Assembly: GCA_017454015.1 (NCBI GenBank)
Contig: JAFTDW010000022.1
Location: forward strand, 1 to 50,094
DNA: 50,094 nucleotides
Direction: 5' to 3'
Source of the DNA: Bacteroidales bacterium
GTDB lineage: Bacteria; Bacteroidota; Bacteroidia; Bacteroidales; P3
The translations under genes and the position numbers were made by a program. Positions 1 through 8,161 of this stretch are shown one piece after another. Below the pieces are notes generated by a model, which was not told where the DNA came from, did no database searches, and saw only the letters and a program-made list of their open reading frames with translations. Every line of letters starts with the position of its first letter. Positions within the stretch are counted from its first letter, which is position 1.

Positions 1-429
1 GTAGGCGGGGACGGTGATGACGGCCTCCGTCACCTCTGTGCCGAGGTAGTCCTCCGCGGTCTTCTTCATTTTCTGCAGCACTATGGCGCTGATCTCCTGC
101 GGGGTGTAGTTGCGGCCGTTGATGTCGACACACGGGGTGTTGTTGGAGCCGCGCACCACGTTGTAAGGCACAGCCTCAATCTCTTTGGTCACATGGTCGT
201 AACTCTCGCCCATGAAACGCTTGATGGAGAACACCGTGTTCTTGGGGTTGGTTATGGCCTGGCGCTTGGCGGGGTCGCCCACCTTGCGGTCGCCGTTCTC
301 GAGGAAGCCCACCACGCTTGGGGTGGTGCGGTTGCCCTCGCTGTTGGTTATCACCACAGGCTCGCTGCCTTCCATGACGGAGACACACGAGTTGGTTGTC
401 CCTAAGTCAATTCCAATGATTTTTCCCAT
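1..429 (-). CDS. dnaK: Molecular chaperone DnaK (Hsp70), N-terminal 143 residues, partial
   Basis: Hsp70 chaperone, an ATP-driven protein-folding machine of the cytoplasm that works with DnaJ and GrpE. The minus-strand frame begins [16 protein letters not shown], the classic phosphate-1 motif of the actin-like ATPase domain, and continues through RTTPSVV, the GDPAKRQA segment, SIKRFMG and the AVITVPAY motif at the window edge. Only about the first quarter of a normal protein of roughly 630 residues is present; the rest lies beyond base 1. The start at 429 is the only sensible Met before the motif. The upstream 200 bases hold a sigma-54-like element and several TGnCA boxes (see separate entries), which fits stress control. 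Identity is near certain; regulation is inference. Confidence 0.97.
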   Translation of the reverse strand, partial: MGKIIGIDLGTTNSCVSVMEGSEPVVITNSEGNRTTPSVVGFLENGDRKVGDPAKRQAITNPKNTVFSIKRFMGESYDHVTKEIEAVPYNVVRGSNNTPCVDINGRNYTPQEISAIVLQKMKKTAEDYLGTEVTEAVITVPAY

Positions 430-500
430 TTTATTTTTCCTTTCTTATTTTTTATTTATTTCATTTTCTGAATTCATACGGCACGTTGCCATAGACATGA

Positions 501-518
501 CATCAATATCCGTGCCAA
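501..518 (-). promoter_or_regulatory. Sigma-54-like promoter element upstream of dnaK
   Basis: On the minus strand this reads TTGGCACGGATATTGATG. Against the sigma-54 pattern TGGCACG-N4-TTGC it matches the whole -24 block, and at -12 it has TTGA instead of TTGC, so the usually invariant GC is GA. It would give a start about 60 bases before the dnaK ATG. No TAnnTTTG element was found for dnaK in this gap. The match is seen; the assignment to RpoN is inference. Confidence 0.4.
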
Positions 519-539
519 TCATGACAATAGGCGCGGATG

Positions 540-554
540 CTGACATTTTGGCAG
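540..554. promoter_or_regulatory. Dyad CTGnCA-N3-TGnCAG upstream of dnaK
   Basis: The sequence CTGACATTTTGGCAG is a near-palindrome with the form CTGnCA-N3-TGnCAG. Four further TGnCA boxes lie closer to dnaK at 487-491 (TGCCA), 498-502 (TGACA), 513-517 (TGCCA) and 522-526 (TGACA); the third overlaps the sigma-54-like -24 block. The arrangement looks like an activator or repressor site for the chaperone gene. The protein that would bind is unknown to me. Confidence 0.4.
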
Positions 555-633
555 TCCGGCTCAAATCAAAGTCCCACACCAGCCTTGGTGCGGAACAATA
601 TGCTCTTTTCTTTTATATGTCGCAAAAAACACG

Positions 634-641
634 TACCTTTG
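634..641 (+). promoter_or_regulatory. Bacteroidota -7 promoter element (TACCTTTG)
   Basis: TACCTTTG matches the TAnnTTTG -7 consensus of the primary sigma factor of Bacteroidota. It lies 23 bases before the ATG of the nucleotidase lipoprotein at 664. No clear -33 TTTG box is seen, only a T-rich stretch at 605-615. Confidence 0.6.
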
Positions 642-663
642 TAACCGAAACAAAACGGATGCC

Positions 664-2436
664 ATGGAACGAGTCTTTTGTAAACTGTTTCATTTTGTGG
701 TTTTTACCATACTGATTATTTCTTGTAACAAAGAGGAAATCACACTTGAGCCCAAGCCTGTGGCTGGCGAATACACGCTGCCGCTCATAGAGACCAGCGA
801 CATTCACGGCCATATTGTCAACAGCGAGGGCAACACCCTACACTACAGAATGGCCTATATTGCCGACAAGGTGAAGGACATACGAGGACATGGCACCGGT
901 TACAAGAAAGAGCGGCTCCTGTTGCTCGACGGCGGAGACCTGTATCAAGGCGCCACCTTATCCATTCTGCAGAAAGGCAAGCCTGTATATATCGCAATGG
1001 ACAAGATGGGATACGACGCCGTGGCACTTGGCAACCACGACTTCGACTGGGGTGTTGAGGAGATGACCGACCCCGACGCCACTCTGCCCGAATATGAGTA
1101 TGGAGGCCGCCTGCACCCCAACGATGTGCCTATCGTCTGCGCCAACCTCTACCAGAACGGCAGCCGCAGTTCGCTGACAAACGACTATGTCATTGTTGAG
1201 AAAACCGCAGCAGGCCCAAACGGAACAGTAAAGGTAAAGATAGGCATAGTAGGCTTCGCTGTCGACTATTCAACGTCAATCATAGCTTCGCAGTTCAGCG
1301 GCAAAGGATACTCCATACAGGAGAACTACACTATAGCCAACAGCATCGCCGAGGAGCTGGAGTCCACCGGACGCTGCGACGCCACCATCCTGCTCATACA
1401 CGGCGAAGCCGAGAGGGCGGCACAGAGGCTTGGCGACAGCACCGCCTTCGACTTGGTGCTCGGTGGCCATACACATATCGCCACGGCAGGACATACCGAC
1501 TGGGGGCTGGCCTACGGACAGGCCGGCAAAAGAGCGGAAGACTACGCCTACGCCGAACTTAAGTTCAACGTCGACGAAGCCGGCACCATCGCTTTCTCGG
1601 CCGTCGGCAGCCAGCAGTTGCTATCCGTCGACACAACTCGCGACAAGCGCACCTTCGCGGGGCAGAACGCCGACGACCTCGACGAAGAGATTCTCACCCT
1701 GTCCGACAGTGCCTTTGCCGCCGTGACCGATGAGTGCAACGAGGTGATAGGTTATATAACGGTCGGTGCCAACGCTTACACCATTGACGGCAGTGGAGAG
1801 CGTGCCGCAGTGATTTCCAACTGGATGTGCGACATCATGAGACGTATCGGCGAGGCCGATGTAGCCTTTGTCAACAGTGGCGGGATATGCACCTACTTTC
1901 CACTCAACGGGCTGCCCTCAAGGGACATCACCGTGGCCAACGTCTACGATATGTTTCCCTACGGCAACCATATCCATGTATACGAAATAACTTACGCCGA
2001 ATTGCTACAGATATTCGAATACTCCATGACCAGCAGCGGCAAGAGCCTCTTTTCACGCGTCACGGGCATCGACTGCCATTTTTCCCAGAGCGAGGAGCAC
2101 ACCAATGCCTCGGGCAGCACCCACCGTGAATACGCAGTCCACTCCCTTGTGAAGGACGGCACCGCTATCTATCAGAACAATACCTGGGCTCCTGGCTGGG
2201 CGACAAGGAGGCTCACCATTGCGGTAAGCGACTATGTGGCCACCACCAACCGCGAAGACTACTACACTCACCTAAGCAACCCCTTGGTGGGATGGAGTGA
2301 GACGTCCCGTCTCATAATAAACAACTTGGTGGACAACGAGAATGCCGTGCGAGTACTCAAAGCCGAGGCCGCAGCAAACAACGGCCACCTATACATAGAC
2401 ACCTCCCCCCACTTCATCCTCCACAACGATGATTAG
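664..2436 (+). CDS. UshA/5'-nucleotidase-family metallophosphoesterase, lipoprotein
   Basis: Probable exported nucleotidase or cyclic-nucleotide phosphodiesterase that releases phosphate and nucleosides outside the cytoplasm. The 590 residues start with a short hydrophobic signal ending ILIISC, a plausible lipobox with Cys21. The calcineurin-like metal site is complete: SDIHGH (about 45-50), DGGDLYQG (89-96), LGNHDFDWG (122-130) and GGHTHI (about 267). A 5'-nucleotidase C-terminal domain follows from about residue 345 with FVNSGGI. In the family the next residue is usually an Arg that holds substrate phosphate; here it is Cys (NSGGICTYFP), so substrate preference may differ. The gene has its own promoter and converges on murF. 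UshA-type family is clear; the exact substrate is not. Confidence 0.85.
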   Translation: MERVFCKLFHFVVFTILIISCNKEEITLEPKPVAGEYTLPLIETSDIHGHIVNSEGNTLHYRMAYIADKVKDIRGHGTGYKKERLLLLDGGDLYQGATLSILQKGKPVYIAMDKMGYDAVALGNHDFDWGVEEMTDPDATLPEYEYGGRLHPNDVPIVCANLYQNGSRSSLTNDYVIVEKTAAGPNGTVKVKIGIVGFAVDYSTSIIASQFSGKGYSIQENYTIANSIAEELESTGRCDATILLIHGEAERAAQRLGDSTAFDLVLGGHTHIATAGHTDWGLAYGQAGKRAEDYAYAELKFNVDEAGTIAFSAVGSQQLLSVDTTRDKRTFAGQNADDLDEEILTLSDSAFAAVTDECNEVIGYITVGANAYTIDGSGERAAVISNWMCDIMRRIGEADVAFVNSGGICTYFPLNGLPSRDITVANVYDMFPYGNHIHVYEITYAELLQIFEYSMTSSGKSLFSRVTGIDCHFSQSEEHTNASGSTHREYAVHSLVKDGTAIYQNNTWAPGWATRRLTIAVSDYVATTNREDYYTHLSNPLVGWSETSRLIINNLVDNENAVRVLKAEAAANNGHLYIDTSPHFILHNDD

Positions 2437-2442
2437 CCAAGG

Positions 2443-2525
2443 ATACCAACCGCAGTAGACTGTCATCTAAACATCGACATATTTTTTTGCAGGCATTTGT
2501 ACCTGCTTGAAGAGACGGTTGGTAT
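2443..2525. repeat. Long inverted repeat between convergent genes
   Basis: ATACCAACCG at 2443-2452 is exactly complementary to CGGTTGGTAT at 2516-2525, with 63 bases between. Inside lies a second small hairpin, GCAGG (2489-2493) and CCTGC (2502-2506). The structure fills the gap between the stops of the nucleotidase and murF. It could stop transcription from both sides, but neither hairpin is followed by a proper U-run, so it is not a standard terminator. Confidence 0.45.
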
Positions 2526-2551
2526 TACGAAAAAAACGCTGCCATAATACT

Positions 2552-3955
2552 TTACAGCACCTCTTCCAAGAGCCACATTTTGTTGCTGTTGGAGCCTTTT
2601 ATCAGCGACAGGGTGCCGTTGAGCTGGTTCGACCGTAGGTAGTCGCAGGCTGCCGTGCTGTCGGCGAACCACACCACCTCGGCCTGGCCGCACATCTTCC
2701 GCGCCTCGTCCTGCAGGCTCTCAAACTCCTCGCCAACAAGCAGTACGCCTGTGGGATGGCACTGTGGCAACATCTCAATCACGTGCTCATGCTCGCGGCG
2801 CGAGTCCTTGCCCAGCTCGCGCATGCCGCCGAGCATCACCCATTTGTTGGGGTGCTCTATGGCGGCGAAGCTCTTCAGCGCGGCCTCCATGCTCGACGGG
2901 TTGGCGTTGTAGCAGTCGAGTATCAGCTCATTGCGGCCGGTACGCTTGTATTGCGAACGGTTGTTCTCTGGCACATATTGCTCCAGTGCCTCTTTGATGT
3001 CGAACGGCTCCACGTTGAAGAAACGGCCCACGCACACAGCGGCCATGGCGTTGTCGAAGTTGTAGCCGCCCATAAGGTGCGTCTGTACACGATAGACGTT
3101 GTCGCCCACCTCGAAGTAGAAAGCCATGTACGGCCCTGCGCCGGTGCATGAGCCGCGGGTGCCGGCCTCCGCCGCGCTGCCGTAGGTGTCGGTGCTCAGG
3201 CGCGAGCCGCCGTCGTTGTAATCGAATGCAGGCATGGTGGGGATGTAGCCTGGCACCATCGACGGTATGTCGGGTATCACCGACAGGGCCGTGGCGTGCT
3301 GCATCAGTATGCTGTTGTCGGCGTTGACAAAAGCCATGCCGTTGCGCGAGGCGAGGTAGCGGTAGAGCTCCGTCTTTGTCTCTATCACGCCCTCGAAACT
3401 GCCGAAGCCTTCAAGATGGGCCTTGCCCACGTTGGTGATAAGTCCGAAGTCGGGGTGTGCTATGGCGCAGAGCGCATCAATCTCGCCCGGGTGGTTGGCA
3501 CCCATCTCCACTATAAGGATGTCGGTGTCGGCGGGGGTAGAGAGTATGGTGAGGGGCACACCTATGTGGTTGTTGTAGTTGCCTGCCGTGGCATGGACCC
3601 TGTACTTGCGGCGCAGCACCTCGCGCACAAGCTCCTTGGTGGTTGTCTTGCCGTTGGTGCCGGTGATGGCCACCACGGGAACGGTCATGCTGTCGCGATG
3701 GCGGCGCGCCAACTCCTGCAGGGTTGTCAGAACGTCGTCGACCACCATGCAGCGGTCGTCGGCCTGGCGGCTTCTGTCCTCGGTGACGCAGCAGGCCGCG
3801 CCCTGCTCCAGAGCTTTGTCGACAAACTGGTTGCCGTCGAAATTGGCGCCCCGCAGGGCGAAGAAGATACAACCTGGCGTCACGGTGCGACTGTCGGTGG
3901 TCACCGTGTGGCTTCGCAGGTAGATGCTGTGTAACTGGTCTATATTCTTTTCCAT
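2552..3955 (-). CDS. murF: UDP-N-acetylmuramoyl-tripeptide--D-alanyl-D-alanine ligase MurF
   Basis: Cytoplasmic ATP-dependent ligase that adds D-Ala-D-Ala to UDP-MurNAc-tripeptide, the last soluble step of peptidoglycan precursor synthesis. Counting from MEKNIDQLHS the protein has 467 residues, normal for MurF. The N-terminal substrate domain carries TDSRTVTPGCIFFALRG, the P-loop GTNGKTTTKE lies at 99-108, and VEMGANHPGEI and NVGKAHLEGFG are typical of the Mur central domain. DCYNANPSS starts the C-terminal domain. The frame stays open upstream to 4015, but that extension is not family-like, so I place the start at 3955. It is transcribed alone and diverges from the thioesterase at 4069. Confidence 0.95.
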   Translation of the reverse strand: MEKNIDQLHSIYLRSHTVTTDSRTVTPGCIFFALRGANFDGNQFVDKALEQGAACCVTEDRSRQADDRCMVVDDVLTTLQELARRHRDSMTVPVVAITGTNGKTTTKELVREVLRRKYRVHATAGNYNNHIGVPLTILSTPADTDILIVEMGANHPGEIDALCAIAHPDFGLITNVGKAHLEGFGSFEGVIETKTELYRYLASRNGMAFVNADNSILMQHATALSVIPDIPSMVPGYIPTMPAFDYNDGGSRLSTDTYGSAAEAGTRGSCTGAGPYMAFYFEVGDNVYRVQTHLMGGYNFDNAMAAVCVGRFFNVEPFDIKEALEQYVPENNRSQYKRTGRNELILDCYNANPSSMEAALKSFAAIEHPNKWVMLGGMRELGKDSRREHEHVIEMLPQCHPTGVLLVGEEFESLQDEARKMCGQAEVVWFADSTAACDYLRSNQLNGTLSLIKGSNSNKMWLLEEVL

Positions 3956-3964
3956 GATAAATAT

Positions 3965-4038
3965 ATAACGCACACTTGGTTTCTTTATTGTGATGCATGC
4001 CTTGCGCCCATGCAATAATATGTGTGCCGGAGCGTTAT
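3965..4038. repeat. Nested inverted repeats in the murF/thioesterase divergent spacer
   Basis: The outer arms are ATAACGC (3965-3971) with GCGTTAT (4032-4038), extended by ACAC and GTGT. An inner hairpin pairs TGCATG (3994-3999) with CATGCA (4009-4014). An alternative pairing uses TTATTG with a 4-base bulge to lengthen the inner stem. It may be a leader structure or operator for one or both divergent genes. No TAnnTTTG element is visible in this spacer. Confidence 0.35.
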
Positions 4039-4068
4039 CTAACTGATGGATTTTTAAAGAATGAAGCC

Positions 4069-4470
4069 ATGAACATTAGGCCTTATCACCACGAGGTGAA
4101 GTATTATGAGTGCGACCGCATGGGTATAACCCACCACAGCAACTACATACGGTTTATGGAGGAGGCGCGTGTCGACTGGATGGACCAGCTGGGCTACGGC
4201 TTCGACCGCATGGAAGCCGAGGGCGTGGTGTCGCCGGTGGTCAGCGTGGAATGCCGCTACCGCCATCCCTCCACGTTCAAGGACGACATAGAGGTGAGTG
4301 TGGAGGTTGCCGAGACCTCGCCGCTGAAGATAGTGTTTGGCTACACCATGACCGTTGGCGGGCGCGTCATCTGCACGGCGCAGAGCACCCACTGCTTTAT
4401 GGAGAACGGCAAACCCGTGGAGCTCGCCAAACGCTTCCCCGATCTCTACGCCCGCATGATGGAGCTATAA
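4069..4470 (+). CDS. Acyl-CoA thioesterase, YbgC/FadM-like 4HBT hotdog protein
   Basis: Small cytoplasmic thioesterase expected to hydrolyse acyl-CoA or acyl-ACP thioesters. It has 133 residues, a normal length for the single hotdog fold. The N-terminal segment YECDRMGITHHSNYIRFME is the 4HBT signature: the Asp before MG is the usual catalytic acid, and the HHSNY stretch follows. The segment ending in the RYRHPSTFKDD strand is also family-like. An in-frame Met at 3997 exists, but the family start fits MNIRPYHHEV at 4069. The natural substrate cannot be read from the sequence. Confidence 0.88.
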   Translation: MNIRPYHHEVKYYECDRMGITHHSNYIRFMEEARVDWMDQLGYGFDRMEAEGVVSPVVSVECRYRHPSTFKDDIEVSVEVAETSPLKIVFGYTMTVGGRVICTAQSTHCFMENGKPVELAKRFPDLYARMMEL

Positions 4471-4556
4471 CGCCCCACCCCTTCCATAAGCCATCGGCCT
4501 GCTTTCCGCAAGCCTGCAAAGACACGTTTTTTCTCTGCCAATTTGATAAATTGTCG

Positions 4557-4564
4557 CAACTTTG
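4557..4564 (+). promoter_or_regulatory. Weak -7 promoter-like element (CAACTTTG)
   Basis: CAACTTTG keeps the ACTTTG half of the TAnnTTTG -7 element but lacks the leading T. It sits 21 bases before the ATG at 4585, in an AT-rich stretch after the thioesterase stop. It is a plausible but imperfect promoter for the flavodoxin-fold gene. Confidence 0.35.
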
Positions 4565-4584
4565 CAAAAAACTCACACAAAAAA

Positions 4585-5268
4585 ATGAAGACACTCGTAT
4601 TCAACGGCAGCCCCAAGCGGGACAAGAGCGACACCATGCACATCACCCGCGCCTTTCTGGCCGGAATGGCCGACGCGGCCCCGCAGGATGTACACATAAT
4701 ACACGTAATCGACAAACACATAGAGTACTGCGACGGCTGTTTCGAGTGCATGCGCAACGGCGGCTGCTGCCACCACCGCGACGACATGCGTGCCATCCTC
4801 GACCAAATACTGGCGAGCGACATTCTCTTGTTCAGCTATCCGCTCTACGCCTATGGCATGCCCGCCCCGCTCAAAGCCCTGCTCGACCGCACGCTGCCTC
4901 TTGGCTCAATGGCCATGCAGCAGGTAGGTGACCGCTACGAGCATATAGCTCAGGCCAGCTACGACCATCTGCGTTATGTGATGATTTGCGGCTGCGGATT
5001 TCCCAACAGCAAACAGAACTTCGAGCCTGCCGTGGCGCAGTTCAAGCTGTCCTTTCCAAGCAACCACACCATTGTCACCGTGCCCGAGAGTCCCATGTTC
5101 AACGCCCCCGAAGCCGCCGTGGTCACCAAGCCCCGGCTGGAGCTGATACGCAAGGCAGGGCAAGAGTACATCTCCAACGGCACAATAGCCAAAGACCTCA
5201 TGACGGCAATAACCTCCCCCATGATCCCCGAAGACGAATACGCAAGAATAGTCAACGCCTCAGTGTAA
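4585..5268 (+). CDS. NAD(P)H-dependent FMN reductase / flavodoxin-fold oxidoreductase
   Basis: Flavodoxin-fold protein of the NADPH-dependent FMN reductase group, 227 residues. It opens with KTLVFNGSPKRDKSDT, the FMN phosphate-binding loop after strand 1, and has FSYPLYAYGMPAPLKALLDR, the second FMN-contact region, at about 84-103. Between them lies a Cys cluster, CDGCFEC at 49-55 followed by two Cys at 61-62. This spacing (CX2CX2CX5C) resembles the compact motif of iron-sulfur flavoproteins, so a cluster or redox-active thiols are possible. The start at 4585 is chosen because the NGSP loop must lie near the N-terminus. Its electron partner is unknown. Confidence 0.85.
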   Translation: MKTLVFNGSPKRDKSDTMHITRAFLAGMADAAPQDVHIIHVIDKHIEYCDGCFECMRNGGCCHHRDDMRAILDQILASDILLFSYPLYAYGMPAPLKALLDRTLPLGSMAMQQVGDRYEHIAQASYDHLRYVMICGCGFPNSKQNFEPAVAQFKLSFPSNHTIVTVPESPMFNAPEAAVVTKPRLELIRKAGQEYISNGTIAKDLMTAITSPMIPEDEYARIVNASV

Positions 5269-5270
5269 CC

Positions 5271-5323
5271 CCACCATCCAACCTTAAAACCCTTTAACCC
5301 TTCAACCTTCCAACCCTCTCCTT
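5271..5323. repeat. Degenerate AACCYT intergenic repeat, copy 1
   Basis: The spacer between two convergent genes is almost entirely a pyrimidine-rich run of units such as CCAACCTT, AAAACCCTTTAACC and CTTCAACCTTCCAACCC. The same style of repeat occurs at 10065-10118 and, as the reverse complement, at 6744-6782 and 12400-12432. It encodes nothing obvious. Confidence 0.6.
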
Positions 5324-6742
5324 CTATCGCTCCAACAGCCGCAGAATAGCCAGCTTGAACTTCTCCGCCTTGCCGCTGTAGGGGTGCTCCCGCAACGGCA
5401 GGTTCAGGCGAGTCCTGCCTTTGAGCACCGTCTGCGGGTGTGTGAACTCCCTGAAACCCCACTCGCCGTGGTATGCGCCCATGCCCGAATGGCCCGTACC
5501 GTTAAATGGCACCCCTTTGACCATCATGTGTATGCACACCTCGTTGATGCAGCCGCCTCCGTACTGCTGGGTGCGCATCACGCGGTTGGCCCACTTCATG
5601 TTCTTGGTAAACAGGTACATCGCCAGCGGATGCTCGCGGTCGGCTATAGTCTCCATCAGCGCGTCCACCACCTCGTCCCTAAAGGGAACCACGGGCAGCA
5701 GGGGGCAGAAAAGCTCGTGCTGCACTATCTGCTCGTCTATTTCCACGGGGTAAATCACCGTTGGAGCATAGCGCCGCGACGCCTTGTCGCCTGCGCCGCC
5801 AAACACGATGCGGCCGCGGTATTCATCGGCAAGGCCGGCGCACTTGTCGTACGCGCTGTCGCTTATGAGCATAGGGTATTCGGGGTTCATCTCTGCACGT
5901 TGCCCTATCTGCGCCACAAAAGCCCTCTTAAGCTCTTCCAGAAATGGCGCCGCCACCTCTTCGGCAACGGCTATCTGGTTGATGTTGATACATATCTGAC
6001 CGGCATTGCACAGCTTCAAGAATGCTATCTTACGCGCCGCGTCCTTTAGGTCGGCATCCTTGCGCACCACACACCAGTTGCCCGTCTCGCCGCCAAGCTC
6101 CAAAGCCACCGGCGTGAGGTTCTTGGCCGCCTCGGCCATCACATGCCTGCCCACCGAGGGCGAGCCAGTGTAGAAAATCTTGTCGAACCGCTGCGCAAGG
6201 CACATGTCGGCCACGTCATGCCCGCCGTCAATCAAGGTGACATACTCTGGAGGAAACACCTCGGCAAAGAAGCGTTTGAGAGCCGCAGTGCTGGCCGCCG
6301 ACTTGGAGCTCGACTTTACAACCACCGTGTTACCCCCTGCCATTGCGGCGGCCACCACGCCTATGGTGAGCAGTATGGGAAAATTGAAAGGGCTCACAAC
6401 CAACGTCACCCCGTACGGCATCTTGTAAACCTTGGTAACCGTGCTGGGGAAACACATTAGGCCGCTAAAATGGCACTCCGGGCGAGCCCAGCGGCGCAAA
6501 CCACGCAATATCTCGTTGATTTCCGCAACGATAGGCCCTATGTCGCACAGATACGCCTCCACCCTGCTCCTGCCGAGGTCCTGAGCCAAAACCTCCTCAA
6601 ACTCCGCCTCATGTGCGATGACTGCGGCTTTGAGTTTTCCGAGCTGCTTGAGTCTCCAACTCACTGGCAGAGTGGTTCCTGTACGGAAAAAGCGGCGCTG
6701 CGAAGCCACAATGGTGCCAATCTCGATCTCGTTTATGTTCAT
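5324..6742 (-). CDS. Aldehyde dehydrogenase (class 3-like)
   Basis: NAD(P)-dependent oxidation of an aldehyde to the acid. The protein has 472 residues, the length of the short class-3/YwdH-like ALDH group. SPFNFP (117-122) carries the oxyanion-hole Asn, FYTGSPSVGRHV (190-201) is the cofactor loop, and LELGG at 214-218 has the general-base Glu215. NAGQIC (246-251) supplies the catalytic Cys251, and the family motif with GHSGMGAYHGEWGF appears near the C-terminus. The start at 6742 follows directly after an AACCTT-type repeat (on the gene's strand). The aldehyde used cannot be told from the sequence. Confidence 0.93.
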   Translation of the reverse strand: MNINEIEIGTIVASQRRFFRTGTTLPVSWRLKQLGKLKAAVIAHEAEFEEVLAQDLGRSRVEAYLCDIGPIVAEINEILRGLRRWARPECHFSGLMCFPSTVTKVYKMPYGVTLVVSPFNFPILLTIGVVAAAMAGGNTVVVKSSSKSAASTAALKRFFAEVFPPEYVTLIDGGHDVADMCLAQRFDKIFYTGSPSVGRHVMAEAAKNLTPVALELGGETGNWCVVRKDADLKDAARKIAFLKLCNAGQICININQIAVAEEVAAPFLEELKRAFVAQIGQRAEMNPEYPMLISDSAYDKCAGLADEYRGRIVFGGAGDKASRRYAPTVIYPVEIDEQIVQHELFCPLLPVVPFRDEVVDALMETIADREHPLAMYLFTKNMKWANRVMRTQQYGGGCINEVCIHMMVKGVPFNGTGHSGMGAYHGEWGFREFTHPQTVLKGRTRLNLPLREHPYSGKAEKFKLAILRLLER

Positions 6743-6743
6743 T

Positions 6744-6782
6744 AAAGGTTATAAGGTTTAAAAGTTTAAAGGTTATAAGGTT
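6744..6782. repeat. Degenerate AAGGTT intergenic repeat, copy 2
   Basis: The sequence has units AAAGGTTATAAGG, TTTAAAAGTTTAAAGG and TTATAAGGTTT. Read on the minus strand it is AACCTTATAAACC-like and lies immediately before the aldehyde dehydrogenase start. It belongs to the same repeat style as 5271-5323, 10065-10118 and 12400-12432. Confidence 0.6.
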
Positions 6783-6825
6783 TCAAAATTACGAAATAAC
6801 GAAATACACATGGCAACAAGGCAAA

Positions 6826-8124
6826 TCAGAAGAATTTAACACCGTGGCAGTTCTTCACGCAGCGGCCTTTGGTGTCAATCTTGTAAACCTCCCCATGAAA
6901 CACCACCTCCGCCCTGCCGTACTCGTAGGGCGACGCAGCCTGGAACACAAAGGGTATCACCACGTTGCCCTGATGGTCAATATAGCCCCACGAGCCCTTA
7001 TCGCACACCGGGGCAAGCCCTTCGGTGAACTTATAGCCCGACGCGTAGCGCAACGGCACCGCAATCTCGCCATTTGTATTGATATAGCCATACTTGCCAT
7101 CCTTCTCCACAAGAGCCAGACCCTCGTAGAAAGTATAAATCTCGCTGCGGTAGCCCGAATTGTCATACTCCAAAGGCAAAAACACCTTCCCTCGGCGGTC
7201 TATCATGCCGTAGCGGGTGCTGTCGCAAACCATCGCAAAACCGTCCTTCATAGGGTTGGCAAGCCTGTACTGGCACGGTATCACCTCTTTGCCGCGGGCG
7301 TCGAGATAGCCGTAGCGGCCGTTGCGCACCACAAGGTAAAGACCCTCGCTGCAGGCCAGCACACCGTCGTACACAAACCCCGTGAGCTGCTTGCGCTTGC
7401 CAAACATGGCCAAAAGCCCCGTCGCGGCGTCCTCGGCAAAAAAACGCCCGTTGTGAAGCATCGACACCTCGGCGTACTTGATGGTCACCACCTCTCTGCC
7501 GCTGCGGTCTATCATGCCGTATCTGTCGTACTGACGCACCACAGCCCACCCCTCGGTGAAAGGCTGCGCATACTGGTACCGCGGGGCAATCACCCAGCTC
7601 CCCGCCGTGTCAATAAAGCCGAAAAGCAGAGCCTCGTCGTTCCCGTCGGAGACGGCGGCAACCGCCAGCCCCTCAAAAAAGCCCGACGCCGAGTAGTAGC
7701 GCGGCTCTATCACAACACGCCCCCCAGTGTCGAGATAGCCGTATAAACCATTCTGTTTCACCCTTATCAAGCCCTCGCTGGGATACACCACCTCCTCATA
7801 CTCACACGGAACCACCTCGCGCCCCGTGCGGTCAATAAGCCCGCTCCTGCCATAGTCGGCCATCACTATGCAGTAATTGCCATTGAAACGGTCCACAAAC
7901 ATATACTTGTTCGGGACCAGCACCGTGCCGTCGGCCAGCTTGAACCCGAATTTACCGTCCTGCTGGGTCGTCTGAATCCCGTCGACATAGAAAAGCTCGC
8001 AGCCGCAAGCCTCGTCGTCGACCACTCTCACCTCCTCGCGGCGCTGGGCGTTGGCTGGCCCCGAACACAAACCCGCAAGCACCGCAAAACAACCCACCAC
8101 AACACGCAACATATTATGTTTCAT
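6826..8124 (-). CDS. Exported WG-repeat protein
   Basis: Function unknown; probably a periplasmic or surface protein. The 432 residues begin with a signal peptide, MKHNMLRVVVGCFAVLAG, and a likely cleavage after ANA. The rest is a string of about ten WG (beta) repeats, each with a core such as GLIDRTGREVVPCEYEEV, YGYLDTGGRVVIEPRY or WGYIDHQGNVVIPF, spaced by about 35-45 residues. Such repeats form beta-structured arrays of unknown ligand. The gene has its own -7 element at 8162-8169 and lies upstream of, and on the same strand as, the aldehyde dehydrogenase. A second, shorter WG protein occurs at 30653. Confidence 0.88.
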   Translation of the reverse strand: MKHNMLRVVVGCFAVLAGLCSGPANAQRREEVRVVDDEACGCELFYVDGIQTTQQDGKFGFKLADGTVLVPNKYMFVDRFNGNYCIVMADYGRSGLIDRTGREVVPCEYEEVVYPSEGLIRVKQNGLYGYLDTGGRVVIEPRYYSASGFFEGLAVAAVSDGNDEALLFGFIDTAGSWVIAPRYQYAQPFTEGWAVVRQYDRYGMIDRSGREVVTIKYAEVSMLHNGRFFAEDAATGLLAMFGKRKQLTGFVYDGVLACSEGLYLVVRNGRYGYLDARGKEVIPCQYRLANPMKDGFAMVCDSTRYGMIDRRGKVFLPLEYDNSGYRSEIYTFYEGLALVEKDGKYGYINTNGEIAVPLRYASGYKFTEGLAPVCDKGSWGYIDHQGNVVIPFVFQAASPYEYGRAEVVFHGEVYKIDTKGRCVKNCHGVKFF

Positions 8125-8161
8125 AGTCTTAATAAATAATTATCAACAATGTGTCTCACTA

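Noticed and set aside
212-715. 167-residue plus-strand frame over the dnaK start and its upstream region
   Set aside because: It runs antisense to dnaK and through promoter sequence and ends inside the nucleotidase gene; not family-like.
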